Positions 26,196 to 35,141 of a DNA stretch of 64,000 bases are shown here, one piece after another; positions within the stretch are counted from its first letter, which is position 1; each line of letters starts with the position of its first letter. Under the pieces are notes generated by a model. That model saw nothing but the letters and a program-made list of their open reading frames with translations, made no database searches and had not been told where the DNA came from. The stretch covers positions 124,001-188,000 of the forward strand of contig CAWIHF010000012.1 of NCBI GenBank assembly GCA_963835885.1, in the 5' to 3' direction. The stretch comes from Roseiarcus sp963835885. GTDB lineage: Bacteria > Pseudomonadota > Alphaproteobacteria > Rhizobiales > Beijerinckiaceae. The translations under genes and the position numbers were made by a program.

Positions 26196-26692
26196 CGAAC
26201 TACAGCGCCATATCGCGGGCCATGTAAACATTCAACCCTAAAGTGTTCAATATCTTCAAAATCCCCAAGTTTGCTCTGCCAGTTGCCATTTTCCAATTGA
26301 TAGGCCGCGTGTGTTGGCGACGGATTGAGAAATGGTCCCACCTTTGCGTAAAGTGCGATTTTTTCTATGCCGGGTTCTAATGCGCCATCATCGCATTCCA
26401 CATATCCAACCGATTTATAGCCGTCAATGAAGCCTTGAATGCTTTCAACGCGGGGCTGATCCGGAAACCATCGCCCGACGCCCCATTGATCTGGCCACCA
26501 TTTCCTGTCGCTTTTCCCAATGCTCCAAGCGATACAGTTATAACGCACTGTTTTTGGGCTTGGCGGCCCAACCCAGTCTTTATCCATTAGGAGAGGAAAA
26601 TCCTGCTGGGGCCAGCTACCAGACATAACCGCTATCTGTGGCCCACCGTAGCCATCGATCTGCCATTGCTTTGAAATCTCCTCGGATTTCAT
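26147..26692 (-). CDS. DUF7689 family protein
   Basis: 181 residues from the ATG at 26692. The family core is clear: QQDFPLLMDKDW, RYNCIAWSIGKSDRKWWPD (Cys and Trp-rich signature), SIQGFIDGYKSVGYVECDDG, EKIALYAKVG, THAAYQLENGNWQSKLGD, IEHFRVECLHGPRYGAVVRYL. The conserved NCIAW...HA(A) pattern recalls a papain-like Cys/His arrangement, but catalysis is unproven. It overlaps the upstream gene by 77 bases in another frame and is the last gene of a three-gene coupled cassette. Confidence 0.7.
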   Translation of the reverse strand: MKSEEISKQWQIDGYGGPQIAVMSGSWPQQDFPLLMDKDWVGPPSPKTVRYNCIAWSIGKSDRKWWPDQWGVGRWFPDQPRVESIQGFIDGYKSVGYVECDDGALEPGIEKIALYAKVGPFLNPSPTHAAYQLENGNWQSKLGDFEDIEHFRVECLHGPRYGAVVRYLSRPRQPRPALPPF

Positions 26693-27095
26693 CGGTGACG
26701 GGATCGGCTCCGGTCAATGTTTGAAGCGCCACGAACCACATGTCGGGTTCATCACCCTCGTCTGCCATCTTGCGAAAAATCAACGGGACAGCGATTTCTG
26801 CGCCCATTCCGATGATCCTCATATGAGATTTGCAAAGCACCATCTCGGAAATCGACGAAGCCGCCCCGCGTTCGTTGTGCCATGCCTCTATATATAACTG
26901 AAATAGCGCGTCATGCGGGATAGCGCGGCGATGAATTTCAACTGTTGCAAAACAATCATGCATACCTAAGACGGGGACAACGGCGGTATCGACATGCCCA
27001 GTTTGGTCGTAGCTCGGCACGGTCTTCATCGCCGCAGCATTGACAACATATAGACGCATAGTCTGCGGAGTTACAGCGCTCAGTCTGTTGGTCAT
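26616..27095 (-). CDS. Hypothetical protein, middle gene of a coupled cassette
   Basis: 159 residues from the ATG at 27095, which overlaps the upstream stop (ATGA). The C-terminal half has a recognisable pattern: VPLIFRKMADEGDEPDMWFVALQTLTGADPV then FKAMADRWLRWATDSGY. A comparable WF-AL-ITG-DPV...M---WL-WG motif occurs in proteins found beside DUF7689 genes elsewhere, from memory. No signal or membrane segment. Function unknown; an interaction with the DUF7689 product is inferred from overlap and recurrence. Confidence 0.62.
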   Translation of the reverse strand: MTNRLSAVTPQTMRLYVVNAAAMKTVPSYDQTGHVDTAVVPVLGMHDCFATVEIHRRAIPHDALFQLYIEAWHNERGAASSISEMVLCKSHMRIIGMGAEIAVPLIFRKMADEGDEPDMWFVALQTLTGADPVTDEIRGDFKAMADRWLRWATDSGYVW

Positions 27096-27358
27096 TGGAC
27101 TTTCTTCCTAAATTTATCTGGCACACTGATGATTGAGATGACTGGAGTTAAGTTGATCATATACATAGGGTTGCCATCGGGTCCGTATTGACCATCGACG
27201 CGGATGGCTGACGTAATTGACGCTTTTGCTCGAATAACGGTGCCATCTTGGAGTGTGAAGTCGCTCGAACGTTCCGTTAACTCTTCAACTTGGACTTCGA
27301 CACCTTCGCCATCGCCGCCAGTCGGAAGCTTTACCTTGACTTTGCGACCATTGCTCAT
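27092..27358 (-). CDS. Small beta-rich hypothetical protein, first gene of a coupled cassette
   Basis: 88 residues from the ATG at 27358 (MSNGRKVKVKLP) with AAAGGG upstream; a longer start at 27436 is possible but lacks support. The sequence alternates short strands and turns (VEVQVEELTERSSDFTLQDG, AIRVDGQYGPDGNPMYMINL) and has no cysteine. Its TGA overlaps the next ATG. No family recognised; the arrangement suggests that the three products are made together. Confidence 0.58.
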   Translation of the reverse strand: MSNGRKVKVKLPTGGDGEGVEVQVEELTERSSDFTLQDGTVIRAKASITSAIRVDGQYGPDGNPMYMINLTPVISIISVPDKFRKKVQ

Positions 27359-27505
27359 GGTGTGCCCTTTCGCTTTGGTTGTCCCGCTTCCAGCGTTAGC
27401 GGCGTCATGCTGGGCTCTTTCCTCCCCGTTGGTCACTTATTTTCATCATAGAGGCACGACCATAATGAGGCGTCAACGAAAATGAGAGAATGAACAGTCA
27501 ACATA

Positions 27506-28626
27506 GGGCAATTTAGACGGTTTTGGATTTAGGTCGCGCTGAATCGTTTTCGCTTTCGGTTACTGACCAAAGGCGCGGGCTTCTCAGGGGGTTCCCAAAT
27601 CGGTTTAGCGGACGGTGGATTGACGAGGCTGATGATAGGTCAATCGCTTGCCTTCCGCGCCCAAAACCGCTTTCTACGGCACGTTCGGTATCCTCGACGC
27701 CAAGCTTTGAACGGTTATTGTAACGGAAATCAAACTCCGCAAGGTAGCGGATGAAGATGCGCCTCGCTAATTGAGTGATAGACGCCGTACACGCCACGCT
27801 TGAAGATGCTGAAGTAGTTTTCAGAGACCGTTGACCGTGACCGTTACGCCGTCGAGCTTATAGGCATATTCGTTGCGCGAATGATCGACGGCATGGTGAG
27901 ATGCGAACTCACGGCCCATCTTGACGTAGTACGACGCCTCGTCGGTGTTCGAGCGTGCTTTTGCAACTCACGTTCTTCATGACGAATGGGCCGCAAGGTT
28001 TTGGAGCTGATCTCCGCGACGTGCTTTGAACGGACCCGTCCGCCGCGCTCCACAAGCGTCGCAACCATCTTCTTCGGTGCAGGATCGCGGTAAGCGCGGT
28101 TCTTTGACTTGCCGCCGACCACAGTTTCATCGGCCTCGACAACTTTGCCAGCACCGCCGAGCGGGCCGCCTGACTTATTCGGCTCAAGGTCGGCCATAGC
28201 CTCGCGGACGCGATGGCAAAGGAACCATGCGGTCTTGTAGGAGATGCTGACCGTTCGGTGGATTTGATGTGCGCTCATCCCTTTCTTGGAGGCGTTCATC
28301 AGATAGAAAACCAAGAACCCACTTGTTGAGCGGGATATGGCTGTCTTCCATGACCGTACCGACAGTTACCGTGAAAGGCTTGCTGCACTCGTTGCACCAA
28401 AGGACGCCAGGGCGCGTCGATTTGCCCGACAACTTGGTGATCTTGCTCGCGTCGGCGTTCCCGCAATGGCGGCAAGACGGGCCATTCGGCCAGTAGAGCT
28501 TTTCCAAATACTCTCTGGCCTTATCGGCGTCGGTAAAGATTGGATTTGTAAGATCGAACATGGTCTTGTCCCTCTACATTCGACAAGTACCATATCTTCC
28601 GTTCTACGTCAAGGTGATAATTGCCC
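27506..28626. mobile_element. IS1595-type insertion sequence, decayed
   Basis: About 1.12 kb bounded by imperfect inverted ends GGGCAATTTAGACG (27506) and, in reverse, GGGCAATTATCACC (ending 28626). The transposase inside has several frame changes. Flanking 8-mers differ, so no target duplication remains. It lies 28 bases from the livM stop, at the edge of the accessory stretch. Confidence 0.65.
27513..28561 (-). pseudogene. IS1595-family transposase, multiply frameshifted
   Basis: Starts at the ATG at 28561. An N-terminal zinc ribbon (CRHCGNADASK, CNECSKPFTVTVGTVMEDSH) is followed, after a frame change near 28315, by ISYKTAWFLCHRVREAM and EADETVVGGKSKN (first acidic residue of the DDE core). 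Another change near 27980 breaks the part that should read SYYVKMGREFASH. A third segment holds YLAEFDFRYNNRSKLGV. Too many breaks for sequencing error alone to be assumed; probably inactive. Confidence 0.75.
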
Positions 28627-28653
28627 AGATTCGCGCCGGAGCTTCAGCTTGGT

Positions 28654-29725
28654 TTATTTCGCCTTCCCCTCCGCGGGCTTCAGCGCTCCGACGATGCCCG
28701 ACGGCGCGAAATAAACGGCCAGCACGAAGGCGAGGCCGAGCCACAGAAGCCAACGGTCGGGATGGAAGAGCGCCGGCAGGAGCGGCAGTCGCGCGTCGGC
28801 GGCGAGGCGCGACAGCGCGCCCATCAGGTCCTGCAGATAGCTCTCGGCGAAGACGAACAGCGCCGCCCCGACGATCGCGCCGTAGAGCGAGCCCATGCCG
28901 CCGACCACCACCATGACCAGAACGTCGACCTGAATCGAGAAGGAGAGCGCCGTGTCCGGTCCGACATAGCGCAGCCAGAGGGCGCTCAAACTCCCGGCCA
29001 GCGTCGCGCCGAGCGCGGAGATGCAGGTCGCCAGCGTGCGGTGGAAGACGGTGCGGTAGCCGAGCGCCTCGGCGCGGAACGGGTTCTCCCGGATTGCCTG
29101 CAAGACCCGGCCGAACGGCGAGTTGACCACCCTGAGAAGCACGAGGAAGGCGACGGCGACGACGGCGAAGACGAGGTAGTAGGTCAAAAGCTTGCCGTTC
29201 GCCTGCGCGCCGAAGATTCTGTGATCGAGCCACTTGAAGCCGGGCTGCAGGACGGGGGGAACCTTGAACGAGCGGCCGTCCTCGCCGCCCGTCAGCCACG
29301 ACAGTTGCGAGGCGAGCACGTTGAAGGCGTAGGCGACCGCGAGCGTCACCATGGCGAAGAAGATCGACTGGACTCTTAGCGAGAAGAGACCGATCGCCAG
29401 CGCCAGCGCGAGCGACAGCGCGAAGGCGGCGGCGAGTCCGGCGATCAGCGCGCCCCAGCTCGCGCCGAGCCCGTAGAGGGCGAGGCCGGCGCCGATAGGC
29501 CCCGACGCCGAAGAACATCACATGGGCGAACGAGACGATGCCGGCGTAGCCGAGCAGCACGTCATAGGACGCGACGAGCAGAATCATCACACAGGTCTTG
29601 GCCGCCGTGTTGAGCGCCTTGACGCCGGGAAAAAGGAACGGCGCCAGCGCCAGCGCGACGACGATCAGGACGATGAGGATTTGCAGCGCCCGGCCGCGCG
29701 GCGGATCGCCGGAGAGCAGCGTCAT
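28654..29725 (-). CDS. livM: Branched-chain amino-acid ABC transporter permease LivM (one frame break)
   Basis: About 356 residues from the ATG at 29725. First helices (ILIVLIVVALALAPFLF, LLGYAGIVSFAHVMFFGVGAY) join after a one-base insertion near 29496 to VTLAVAYAFNVLAS, IRENPFRAEALGY (EAA loop contacting the ATPase) and VLVMVVVGGMGSLYGAIVGA. About nine membrane segments. It overlaps livH by four bases. Works with LivH, LivF, LivG and the binding protein encoded upstream in the same cluster. Confidence 0.88.
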
Positions 29726-30732
29726 CGCCCGCTCACCGGATAGAGGCCGCGCGGGCGCCAGAGCAGGACGACGACCATCGCCAGAATGTTCGACACGAGG
29801 GCGAGCTTCGGCGCGAGGAAGCCGGCGTAATTGGCGATCAACGCGACGAGGATCGAGGCGACGAACGAGCCGCCGACCGAGCCGAGGCCCCCGATGATGA
29901 TGACGATGAAGCAGAGGACCAGGAATTCGCCGCCGATCGTGGCGTGCGCCTGGCCGCGGTAGAGCCCCATCATCGCTCCGCCGAGGCCGCCCAGCGCCGA
30001 GCCCGCCATGAACACGCCGACGAACAGCCGGTCGATGCGGTAGCCGAGCGCCTGGACCATCTCGCGGTTCTCGACACCGGCGCGAATGAGCAGGCCGATC
30101 TTGGTCCGGTTCAGGATCAGCATTTCGCCGCCGAACACCGCAAGGCCGACCAGCGTCGCCAGCACGCGGTATTTCTCGACCGCCGCCTCGCCGAACACGA
30201 AGGAACCCTCGAAACTCTTCGGCAGGCCGAGCGGGATCTGATCCGGGCCGAACACGGCGTAGAGGAGCTGCTCGGCGATGATCGAGCCGCCGATGGTCGC
30301 CAGAATCTGGCGCAGATGCTGACCGTAGACCGGCTTGACGATCAGCCGCTCGAATGCCCACCCAAACGCGCCGCAGACCAGCGCCGCTGCGATGACGGCG
30401 AGGGCGAAGACGGCGAGATTGAGCGCGAGCGAATCCGCGTTCGACCAGCTCGCCAGCGGCAGGAACACCAGCGTTGCGACATAGGCGCCGAGCGCGATGA
30501 AGGCGCCGTGGCCGAAGTTCAGGACGTCCATCATGCCGAACACCAGGGTGAGCCCCGAGGCCATGGTGAAGATCATCATGCCCATCGCGATCCCCGCCGC
30601 CGTCAGCGTCACGAAGGTCGAGGGCGAGCCGACGAGGGGCGCGGCGACCAGAGCGACGATGACCGGCGTCAGGGCCGGCAGGATCTCCACCTTGCGGCGC
30701 GGCAGCGCGGCCCCGACGTCGAGAGCGCTCAT
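29722..30732 (-). CDS. livH: Branched-chain amino-acid ABC transporter permease LivH
   Basis: 336 residues from the ATG at 30732. Multiple hydrophobic helices and the family motifs FGMMDVLNFGHGAFIALGAYVA, RAGVENREMVQALGYRIDRLF (coupling loop) and IIIGGLGSVGGSFVASILVA. Inner-membrane half of the importer channel. It overlaps livF and livM by four bases at each end, so all are translated from one mRNA. Confidence 0.94.
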   Translation of the reverse strand: MSALDVGAALPRRKVEILPALTPVIVALVAAPLVGSPSTFVTLTAAGIAMGMMIFTMASGLTLVFGMMDVLNFGHGAFIALGAYVATLVFLPLASWSNADSLALNLAVFALAVIAAALVCGAFGWAFERLIVKPVYGQHLRQILATIGGSIIAEQLLYAVFGPDQIPLGLPKSFEGSFVFGEAAVEKYRVLATLVGLAVFGGEMLILNRTKIGLLIRAGVENREMVQALGYRIDRLFVGVFMAGSALGGLGGAMMGLYRGQAHATIGGEFLVLCFIVIIIGGLGSVGGSFVASILVALIANYAGFLAPKLALVSNILAMVVVLLWRPRGLYPVSGR

Positions 30733-31451
30733 TGGTGCGAGTCCAGGCTGAGGCCGAGCAGGCGGTTCTGCAAGGGCCGGTCGGCGGCGAGGGCGGCCAT
30801 GGCGCCGCTATGGGCGATGCGGCCGTTGTCCATCACCCGCACCTCGTCGCCGACTTCGACTGCGACGCGAAAATTCTGTTCGACCAAGAGGATCGTGACC
30901 CCGGTCGCCTTGATCTCCTTGAGGCATGCGATCAGCGAGCCGACGATCGCCGGGGCGAGGCCCTTGGTCGGCTCGTCGATCAATAGAAGTTCGCGCGGCT
31001 CGACAATGGCGCGGGCGATCGACAGCATCTGCTTCTGCCCGCCCGACAGCGACCCCGCGCGCGACAGCCAGAATTTCTTGAGCGCCGGGAAGAAACCGAA
31101 GATCCAGGCCAGGCGCGCGTCGTCGAGCGGCCCCTCGCGCGCGCCCAGCACGAGGTTCTCCTTCACCGACAGATCCGAGAACACCGCCATCGTCTCCGGC
31201 GCATATCCGACGCCGAGACGCGCCACGTCGCTCGCCGCAAGGCCCTCGAGCGGCGCTTCCCCGAGGGCGATCCGCCCCTTCGAGGCGCGCCACAGCCCCA
31301 TGATCGTGCGTAGCGCCGTGGTCTTGCCGGCCCCATTGCGGCCGAGCAGCATCGTCGTCTTGCCGCCCGGGGCGTCGAAGTCGACGCCCTGAAGGATGTG
31401 ATAGCGGCCGATGTAGGTATGCACGCCCGCGAGCGTGAGGCCCGCGCTCAT
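30729..31451 (-). CDS. livF: Branched-chain amino-acid ABC transporter ATP-binding protein LivF
   Basis: 240 residues. Walker A GRNGAGKTT, Q-loop region around AALRTIMG, signature LSGGQKQMLSIARAI, Walker B LLLIDEPTKGLAP and switch His replaced in context by VEQN (LLVEQNF), as usual in LivF. Cytoplasmic ATPase that drives the LivHM channel. Overlaps livG and livH. Confidence 0.93.
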   Translation of the reverse strand: MSAGLTLAGVHTYIGRYHILQGVDFDAPGGKTTMLLGRNGAGKTTALRTIMGLWRASKGRIALGEAPLEGLAASDVARLGVGYAPETMAVFSDLSVKENLVLGAREGPLDDARLAWIFGFFPALKKFWLSRAGSLSGGQKQMLSIARAIVEPRELLLIDEPTKGLAPAIVGSLIACLKEIKATGVTILLVEQNFRVAVEVGDEVRVMDNGRIAHSGAMAALAADRPLQNRLLGLSLDSHQ

Positions 31452-32212
31452 GCGGCCTTCACCGGCGCGATGCCGAGATAAGCCTCCTGAACGACCGGCG
31501 AGGCGATCACCGTCGCCGGGTCGCCGTCGGCGACGAGCTCGCCGTTGGTCAAGACGATGATGCGGTCGGCGAGCGACCGCACGACGTCCATCTTGTGCTC
31601 GACCAGCAGGATCGTCTTGGTCTTGTCGGTCTTCAGCCGCGCGATCAGGTCGAGCACCAGCGGGACTTCGTCGACGCTCATGCCCGCCGTCGGCTCGTCG
31701 AACATGTAGACCTTCGGCTCGAGCGCCATCATCATCGCGACTTCGAGCTTGCGCTGGTCTCCGTGCGGCAATTCCGAGGCGAGCCCGTCGCGCTTGCCGG
31801 AAAGGCCGACGGTGTCGAGCACCGCGTCGGCGTGGCGGATGAGGTTCGTGCTCGCCCGCCAGGGGCGGCGCATGTCGTAGTGCTCGCCGGCATGCGCCTG
31901 GACGGCGAGCCGCACGTTTTCGGCGACGCTGAGACGGGGAAAGAGATTGGTGAGCTGGAACGCGCGGCCGACGCCGAGCCGCGTGCGCTGCGGCGCGCTT
32001 AAGGCCGTCACGTCCCGCCCCTCGATCATGACCGCGCCGTCGGAAGCGCGAAGCTGCCCCGAAATCAGGTTGAAATAGGTGGTCTTGCCCGCCCCGTTCG
32101 GTCCGACGATGGCGGTGAGTTCGCCGGGCCGGAAGGCGCAGGAGACGTGATCGACCGCGACATGGCCGCCGAACCGGACGGTCAGGCCGCGCGTCTCGAT
32201 CGACGGCGTCAT
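31448..32212 (-). CDS. livG: Branched-chain amino-acid ABC transporter ATP-binding protein LivG
   Basis: 254 residues from the ATG at 32212 (MTPSIETRGLTVRFGGH); an upstream in-frame extension to 32320 runs through an intergenic repeat and is rejected. Walker A GPNGAGKTT, LPHGDQRKLEVAM in place of a canonical LSGGQ (normal for LivG), Walker B VYMFDEPTAGMS, and LLVEHKMD. The second ATPase of the importer. A dispersed repeat separates it from the binding-protein gene. Confidence 0.93.
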   Translation of the reverse strand: MTPSIETRGLTVRFGGHVAVDHVSCAFRPGELTAIVGPNGAGKTTYFNLISGQLRASDGAVMIEGRDVTALSAPQRTRLGVGRAFQLTNLFPRLSVAENVRLAVQAHAGEHYDMRRPWRASTNLIRHADAVLDTVGLSGKRDGLASELPHGDQRKLEVAMMMALEPKVYMFDEPTAGMSVDEVPLVLDLIARLKTDKTKTILLVEHKMDVVRSLADRIIVLTNGELVADGDPATVIASPVVQEAYLGIAPVKAA

Positions 32213-32224
32213 CGCTGGCGCCTT

Positions 32225-32320
32225 GTCATGCCCGCGAACGCGGGCATCCAGCCGCGGGATGCGGAGTTGCCAGCCGCCCCCTGGACCGGGCCTTGACCCC
32301 CGCTTTCGCGGGGGTGACAA
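32225..32320. repeat. Dispersed GTCATGCCCGCG inverted repeat
   Basis: Left hairpin TGCCCGCG-aa-CGCGGGCA and right hairpin CCCCCGC-ttt-GCGGGGG with GTCA/TGAC at the outer ends. This is another common Rhizobiales intergenic unit. It lies between the binding-protein gene and livG and may lower downstream transporter mRNA relative to the abundant binding protein. Confidence 0.8.
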
Positions 32321-32329
32321 CCATGTGCG

Positions 32330-33514
32330 TCATCGCTTGTTGCGGATCGGGATATCCATGTCCTCGATCGTGAGCTCGCGGGTGAGCTCGGGAATGCCCC
32401 AGGCGACCTTCGGATCGACCTTGATCTTGAAGGCATACATCGACTGCAGGGCCTGGTGATCCTCCTTGCGGAAGATCATCTTGCCCTTGGGCGTCTCGAA
32501 CGACATCCCTTCCATCGCCGAGATGAGCTTCTCGGTGTCGGTCGATTTCGCCTTTTCGACCGCGCCGACCACCGCCATCGCGGCGGCGAAGCCTCCGCAG
32601 GTGAAGAAATCCGGCGGCGCGTGGAAACGCTTCTCGTGCTCGGCGACAAGCCAGTCGTTTACCGGGTTCTTGGGGATGCCGTAATAGTAGTAGGTTGCGC
32701 CTTCGAGGCCGGGGAAGCGCTTGTAGGCGACGAGCGCGGGCAAAATGTTGCCGCCGGTCGAGAGCTCGATGCCGTAGCGGCCGGGGTCGAGATCGCCGAG
32801 CTTGTCGAGCGGGGTCGGCCCCGCCCAGATGATCCAGATGATCTTGCGGCCCGGCTTGTCCTTCAGCGCGTCGAACAGGCGCTGGGCGGGGGCGGTGAAA
32901 TCGGTGGTGTTCATCGGCGCGTATTCCTCGGCGTCGAGGGTCGCGCCGGTCTTGGCGAGCGCCTCCTTGAAGGCCTTCACGCCGTCGCGGCCGAAGGCGT
33001 AATCCTGCGCCAGCGTCGCGATGTGCTCGCCGGGCTTGCCGATCGCGACCGCGTTGGAGATCGCATCCTGCGAGGAATTGCGCGCGGTGCGGAAGATGTA
33101 GCGGTTCCACTTGGAGCCGGTGATTTCGTCGGCGACCGCGGGCTCCACCACGAGTATCTTCTTGTGCTCCTCCGCGACCGGCAGCATCGCGATCGCCGCA
33201 GCCGACGAGGTCGTGCCGACGGCGATGTCCGCCCCATCGTCCTCATAGGCCTCGGCAAGCGCGGTCTTGGCGAGGTCGGGCTTGCTCTGGTCGTCCTTGG
33301 TAATGACGACGATCTTGCGCCCGTCGACCTCCATTGTCCCCTTCGTCGCGTATTCGAGCCCCAGCATGAAGCCGGTTTCGGTCTGCTTGGCGTAGGCCTG
33401 CAGCGGGCCGGTCAGGCCGCGGATGAGGGCGATCTTCAGATCGTCCGCGTTGGCCAGACCAGCGGAGGCGACGAGCGCCGCGGCGAAGGCAAGCAATCTC
33501 AGGCGAATGGTCAT
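32330..33514 (-). CDS. Branched-chain amino-acid-type ABC transporter substrate-binding protein
   Basis: 394 residues from the ATG at 33514 (MTIRLRLLAFAAALVASAGL signal peptide, cleavage near ANADD). Type I periplasmic fold of the LivK class: IALIRGLTGPLQAYAKQTETG, DDQSKPDLAKT, ADIAVGTTSSAAAIAMLPVAEE, TLAQDYAFGRDGVKAF, NTTDFTAPAQRLFDAL. Captures an amino acid or related amide in the periplasm for the LivMHFG importer encoded directly downstream. Exact ligand unknown. Confidence 0.9.
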   Translation of the reverse strand: MTIRLRLLAFAAALVASAGLANADDLKIALIRGLTGPLQAYAKQTETGFMLGLEYATKGTMEVDGRKIVVITKDDQSKPDLAKTALAEAYEDDGADIAVGTTSSAAAIAMLPVAEEHKKILVVEPAVADEITGSKWNRYIFRTARNSSQDAISNAVAIGKPGEHIATLAQDYAFGRDGVKAFKEALAKTGATLDAEEYAPMNTTDFTAPAQRLFDALKDKPGRKIIWIIWAGPTPLDKLGDLDPGRYGIELSTGGNILPALVAYKRFPGLEGATYYYYGIPKNPVNDWLVAEHEKRFHAPPDFFTCGGFAAAMAVVGAVEKAKSTDTEKLISAMEGMSFETPKGKMIFRKEDHQALQSMYAFKIKVDPKVAWGIPELTRELTIEDMDIPIRNKR

Positions 33515-33728
33515 GGACGCTCCTCTTTGGCTAGCCGGTCGCTGCGTTGTCGCGCATTTTGCCGCCCGGCGTCTGTTGACGGCAAGCTTAGCCTTCGCGC
33601 GTCGCAAGTGACAAGGCGTGCCGTTCTCTCCTGCGCCAAAGATTTCACGTGTCGCGAGGCTGTCACGAGACTTGCGCGGGGCGGACGGCGCGAATATAAG
33701 GCCGCTCTGGCCGCGGCGCGGACCATGT

Positions 33729-33805
33729 CGGAGTGTAGCGCAGTCTGGTAGCGCACCTCGTTCGGGACGAGGGGGTCGGAGGTTCGAATCCTCTCACTCC
33801 GACCA
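33729..33805 (+). tRNA. tRNA-Pro (anticodon CGG)
   Basis: 77 nucleotides that fold as a cloverleaf: acceptor CGGAGTG pairs with CACTCCG, D arm GCGC-AGTCTGGTA-GCGC, anticodon stem CCTCG/CGAGG with loop TTCGGGA (anticodon CGG at 33763-33765, reading CCG), T arm GGAGG-TTCGAAT-CCTCT, and an encoded CCA tail. C1-G72 is the proline identity pair in bacteria. Confidence 0.97.
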
Positions 33806-33827
33806 ATCTTCCCCAGGCCATATCGGA

Positions 33828-34382
33828 TCATCGATGATCCGCCAGCGAGCGTCCGGGGAGGTTGCGGGCAAGACGCTCGATGAATTTCTCCGGCGGCGGC
33901 CTGCGGCCATTGGCCTTGCGCTCAAAGACCCGGCGGCCGTCGGGGTCCAGTATTCTCAGTTCCCGTGTCTGAGGCGGCCATGCCGTACATGCTGCGGCGA
34001 CGATCGCAGCGGACGTGTCTGAAGCCTCGATCCGGACTTCATCGACAAGAGAGCCCTTTTGACCGGGCGAGAGGCGAATGAACTGGATGCGAAACGGTCG
34101 AGTCTGAGCCAGGCAAAGCCGCTCTTGATCGTTCGATTTAAGGTCGGCTTGCCGCGCCGCGCCGAGGCTAGCGGGCAACTCAACCCCGTCGATCAGCCCC
34201 GCAGCCAATTGCGCGACCTTGACTGCGACGCGGCTCCAATCCCTCGCGATTGCTTCGGAACTCGCCTCCCCTTCTCTTCGACGGGCTTCAGAATACGCGC
34301 CCACTCCAAAATCGTGGATTAAAACCGCCGCCTCGGCGTCCGGGCAGCCAATCTTCGTTCGCGCGCGCCGCCGCAACACCAT
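33828..34382 (-). CDS. Conserved hypothetical protein (Rhizobiales type)
   Basis: 184 residues from the ATG at 34382. The N-terminal helix (DAEAAVLIHDFGVGAYSEAR then RRREGEASSEAIARDWSRVA) and C-terminal module (VRIEASDTSAAIVAAACTAW then LRILDPDGRRVFERKANGR) match a short protein family that I recall from many Rhizobiales genomes, with no known activity. Soluble, no signal peptide. It ends 22 bases from the tRNA and is transcribed towards it. Confidence 0.7.
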   Translation of the reverse strand: MVLRRRARTKIGCPDAEAAVLIHDFGVGAYSEARRREGEASSEAIARDWSRVAVKVAQLAAGLIDGVELPASLGAARQADLKSNDQERLCLAQTRPFRIQFIRLSPGQKGSLVDEVRIEASDTSAAIVAAACTAWPPQTRELRILDPDGRRVFERKANGRRPPPEKFIERLARNLPGRSLADHR

Positions 34383-34928
34383 GCTCGCCCCCTTGCGATC
34401 GACATTTGTCGCGACCCGGCGCGCCGGATCTTGAGAAAATTCTTGTTCAGACCGTGAAAAAATCTATTCTGAAAAGTCTGGCGCGGGCAATTGGGGATTC
34501 TACGTAAATGCAACTTCTCGCCAAACCGAAGTGGCGTCCGGCAAAGTCGCCGTCGCCTGCTTCCGCTTTCCCACGGCTTTTTCTCTCCCCCCGGCCGGGA
34601 ACCGCATCGCACACGTCACATCGCATTCCCGCGTTAAATCGGCCAACGCAGATGCCGCAACTTCGCCCTAGAGGCGTTGCAGTCTCTCGCGCAATCGTCC
34701 TGGCCCGTTAGCGGCGAGGTTCGCTGCGGCCGCCTTCGGTTGCAGAGGGATGCCGAGAAATCGCGAGACCGACAGCAATTGACAAAAGTTAACGCCTGAA
34801 CTAGATGCTAAGATTGGGTTCATATTAATCGCGCCAAGGCTTGCGCCCCGCGTGCTGTCCGTGATGAAGGTCTTCGGCAGCGAAGAGCAATCAATCCGTA
34901 GTTAACTGAGGTCGGATTAGTAGACACG
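34383..34928. other. Gene-free interval with a candidate promoter
   Basis: About 545 bases without a believable gene. Near its right end TTGACA (34779-34784), a 17-base spacer and TAGATG (34802-34807) make a reasonable housekeeping promoter for the small gene at 34929, leaving a leader of about 115 bases. Confidence 0.4.
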
Positions 34929-35138
34929 ATGGCAAGAAAAGAGAGCTTTTCAGTGGATGCTTCGGACGCTGCTGTTGCGAACAATCATTTCGGGCAAATG
35001 CACGGTTCCTCAAGGCCGGATCCTGAAGACGGCGTTCGCCTGATGCGGGCTTTCGTGAATATTACCCAGCCGTCTGTGCGCAAGGCGATTATTGATCTTG
35101 TTTCGAAGCTGTCTGAAGCAAGCAACCTAAAAACGTAG
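34929..35138 (+). CDS. Small conserved hypothetical protein
   Basis: 69 residues from the ATG at 34929. A disordered N-terminus is followed by a helical segment RLMRAFVNITQPSVRKAIID that resembles the end of small regulatory proteins in Bradyrhizobium relatives. No cysteine or signal peptide. It converges on another small gene three bases away, so their transcripts probably overlap. Confidence 0.55.
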   Translation: MARKESFSVDASDAAVANNHFGQMHGSSRPDPEDGVRLMRAFVNITQPSVRKAIIDLVSKLSEASNLKT

Positions 35139-35141
35139 CGT

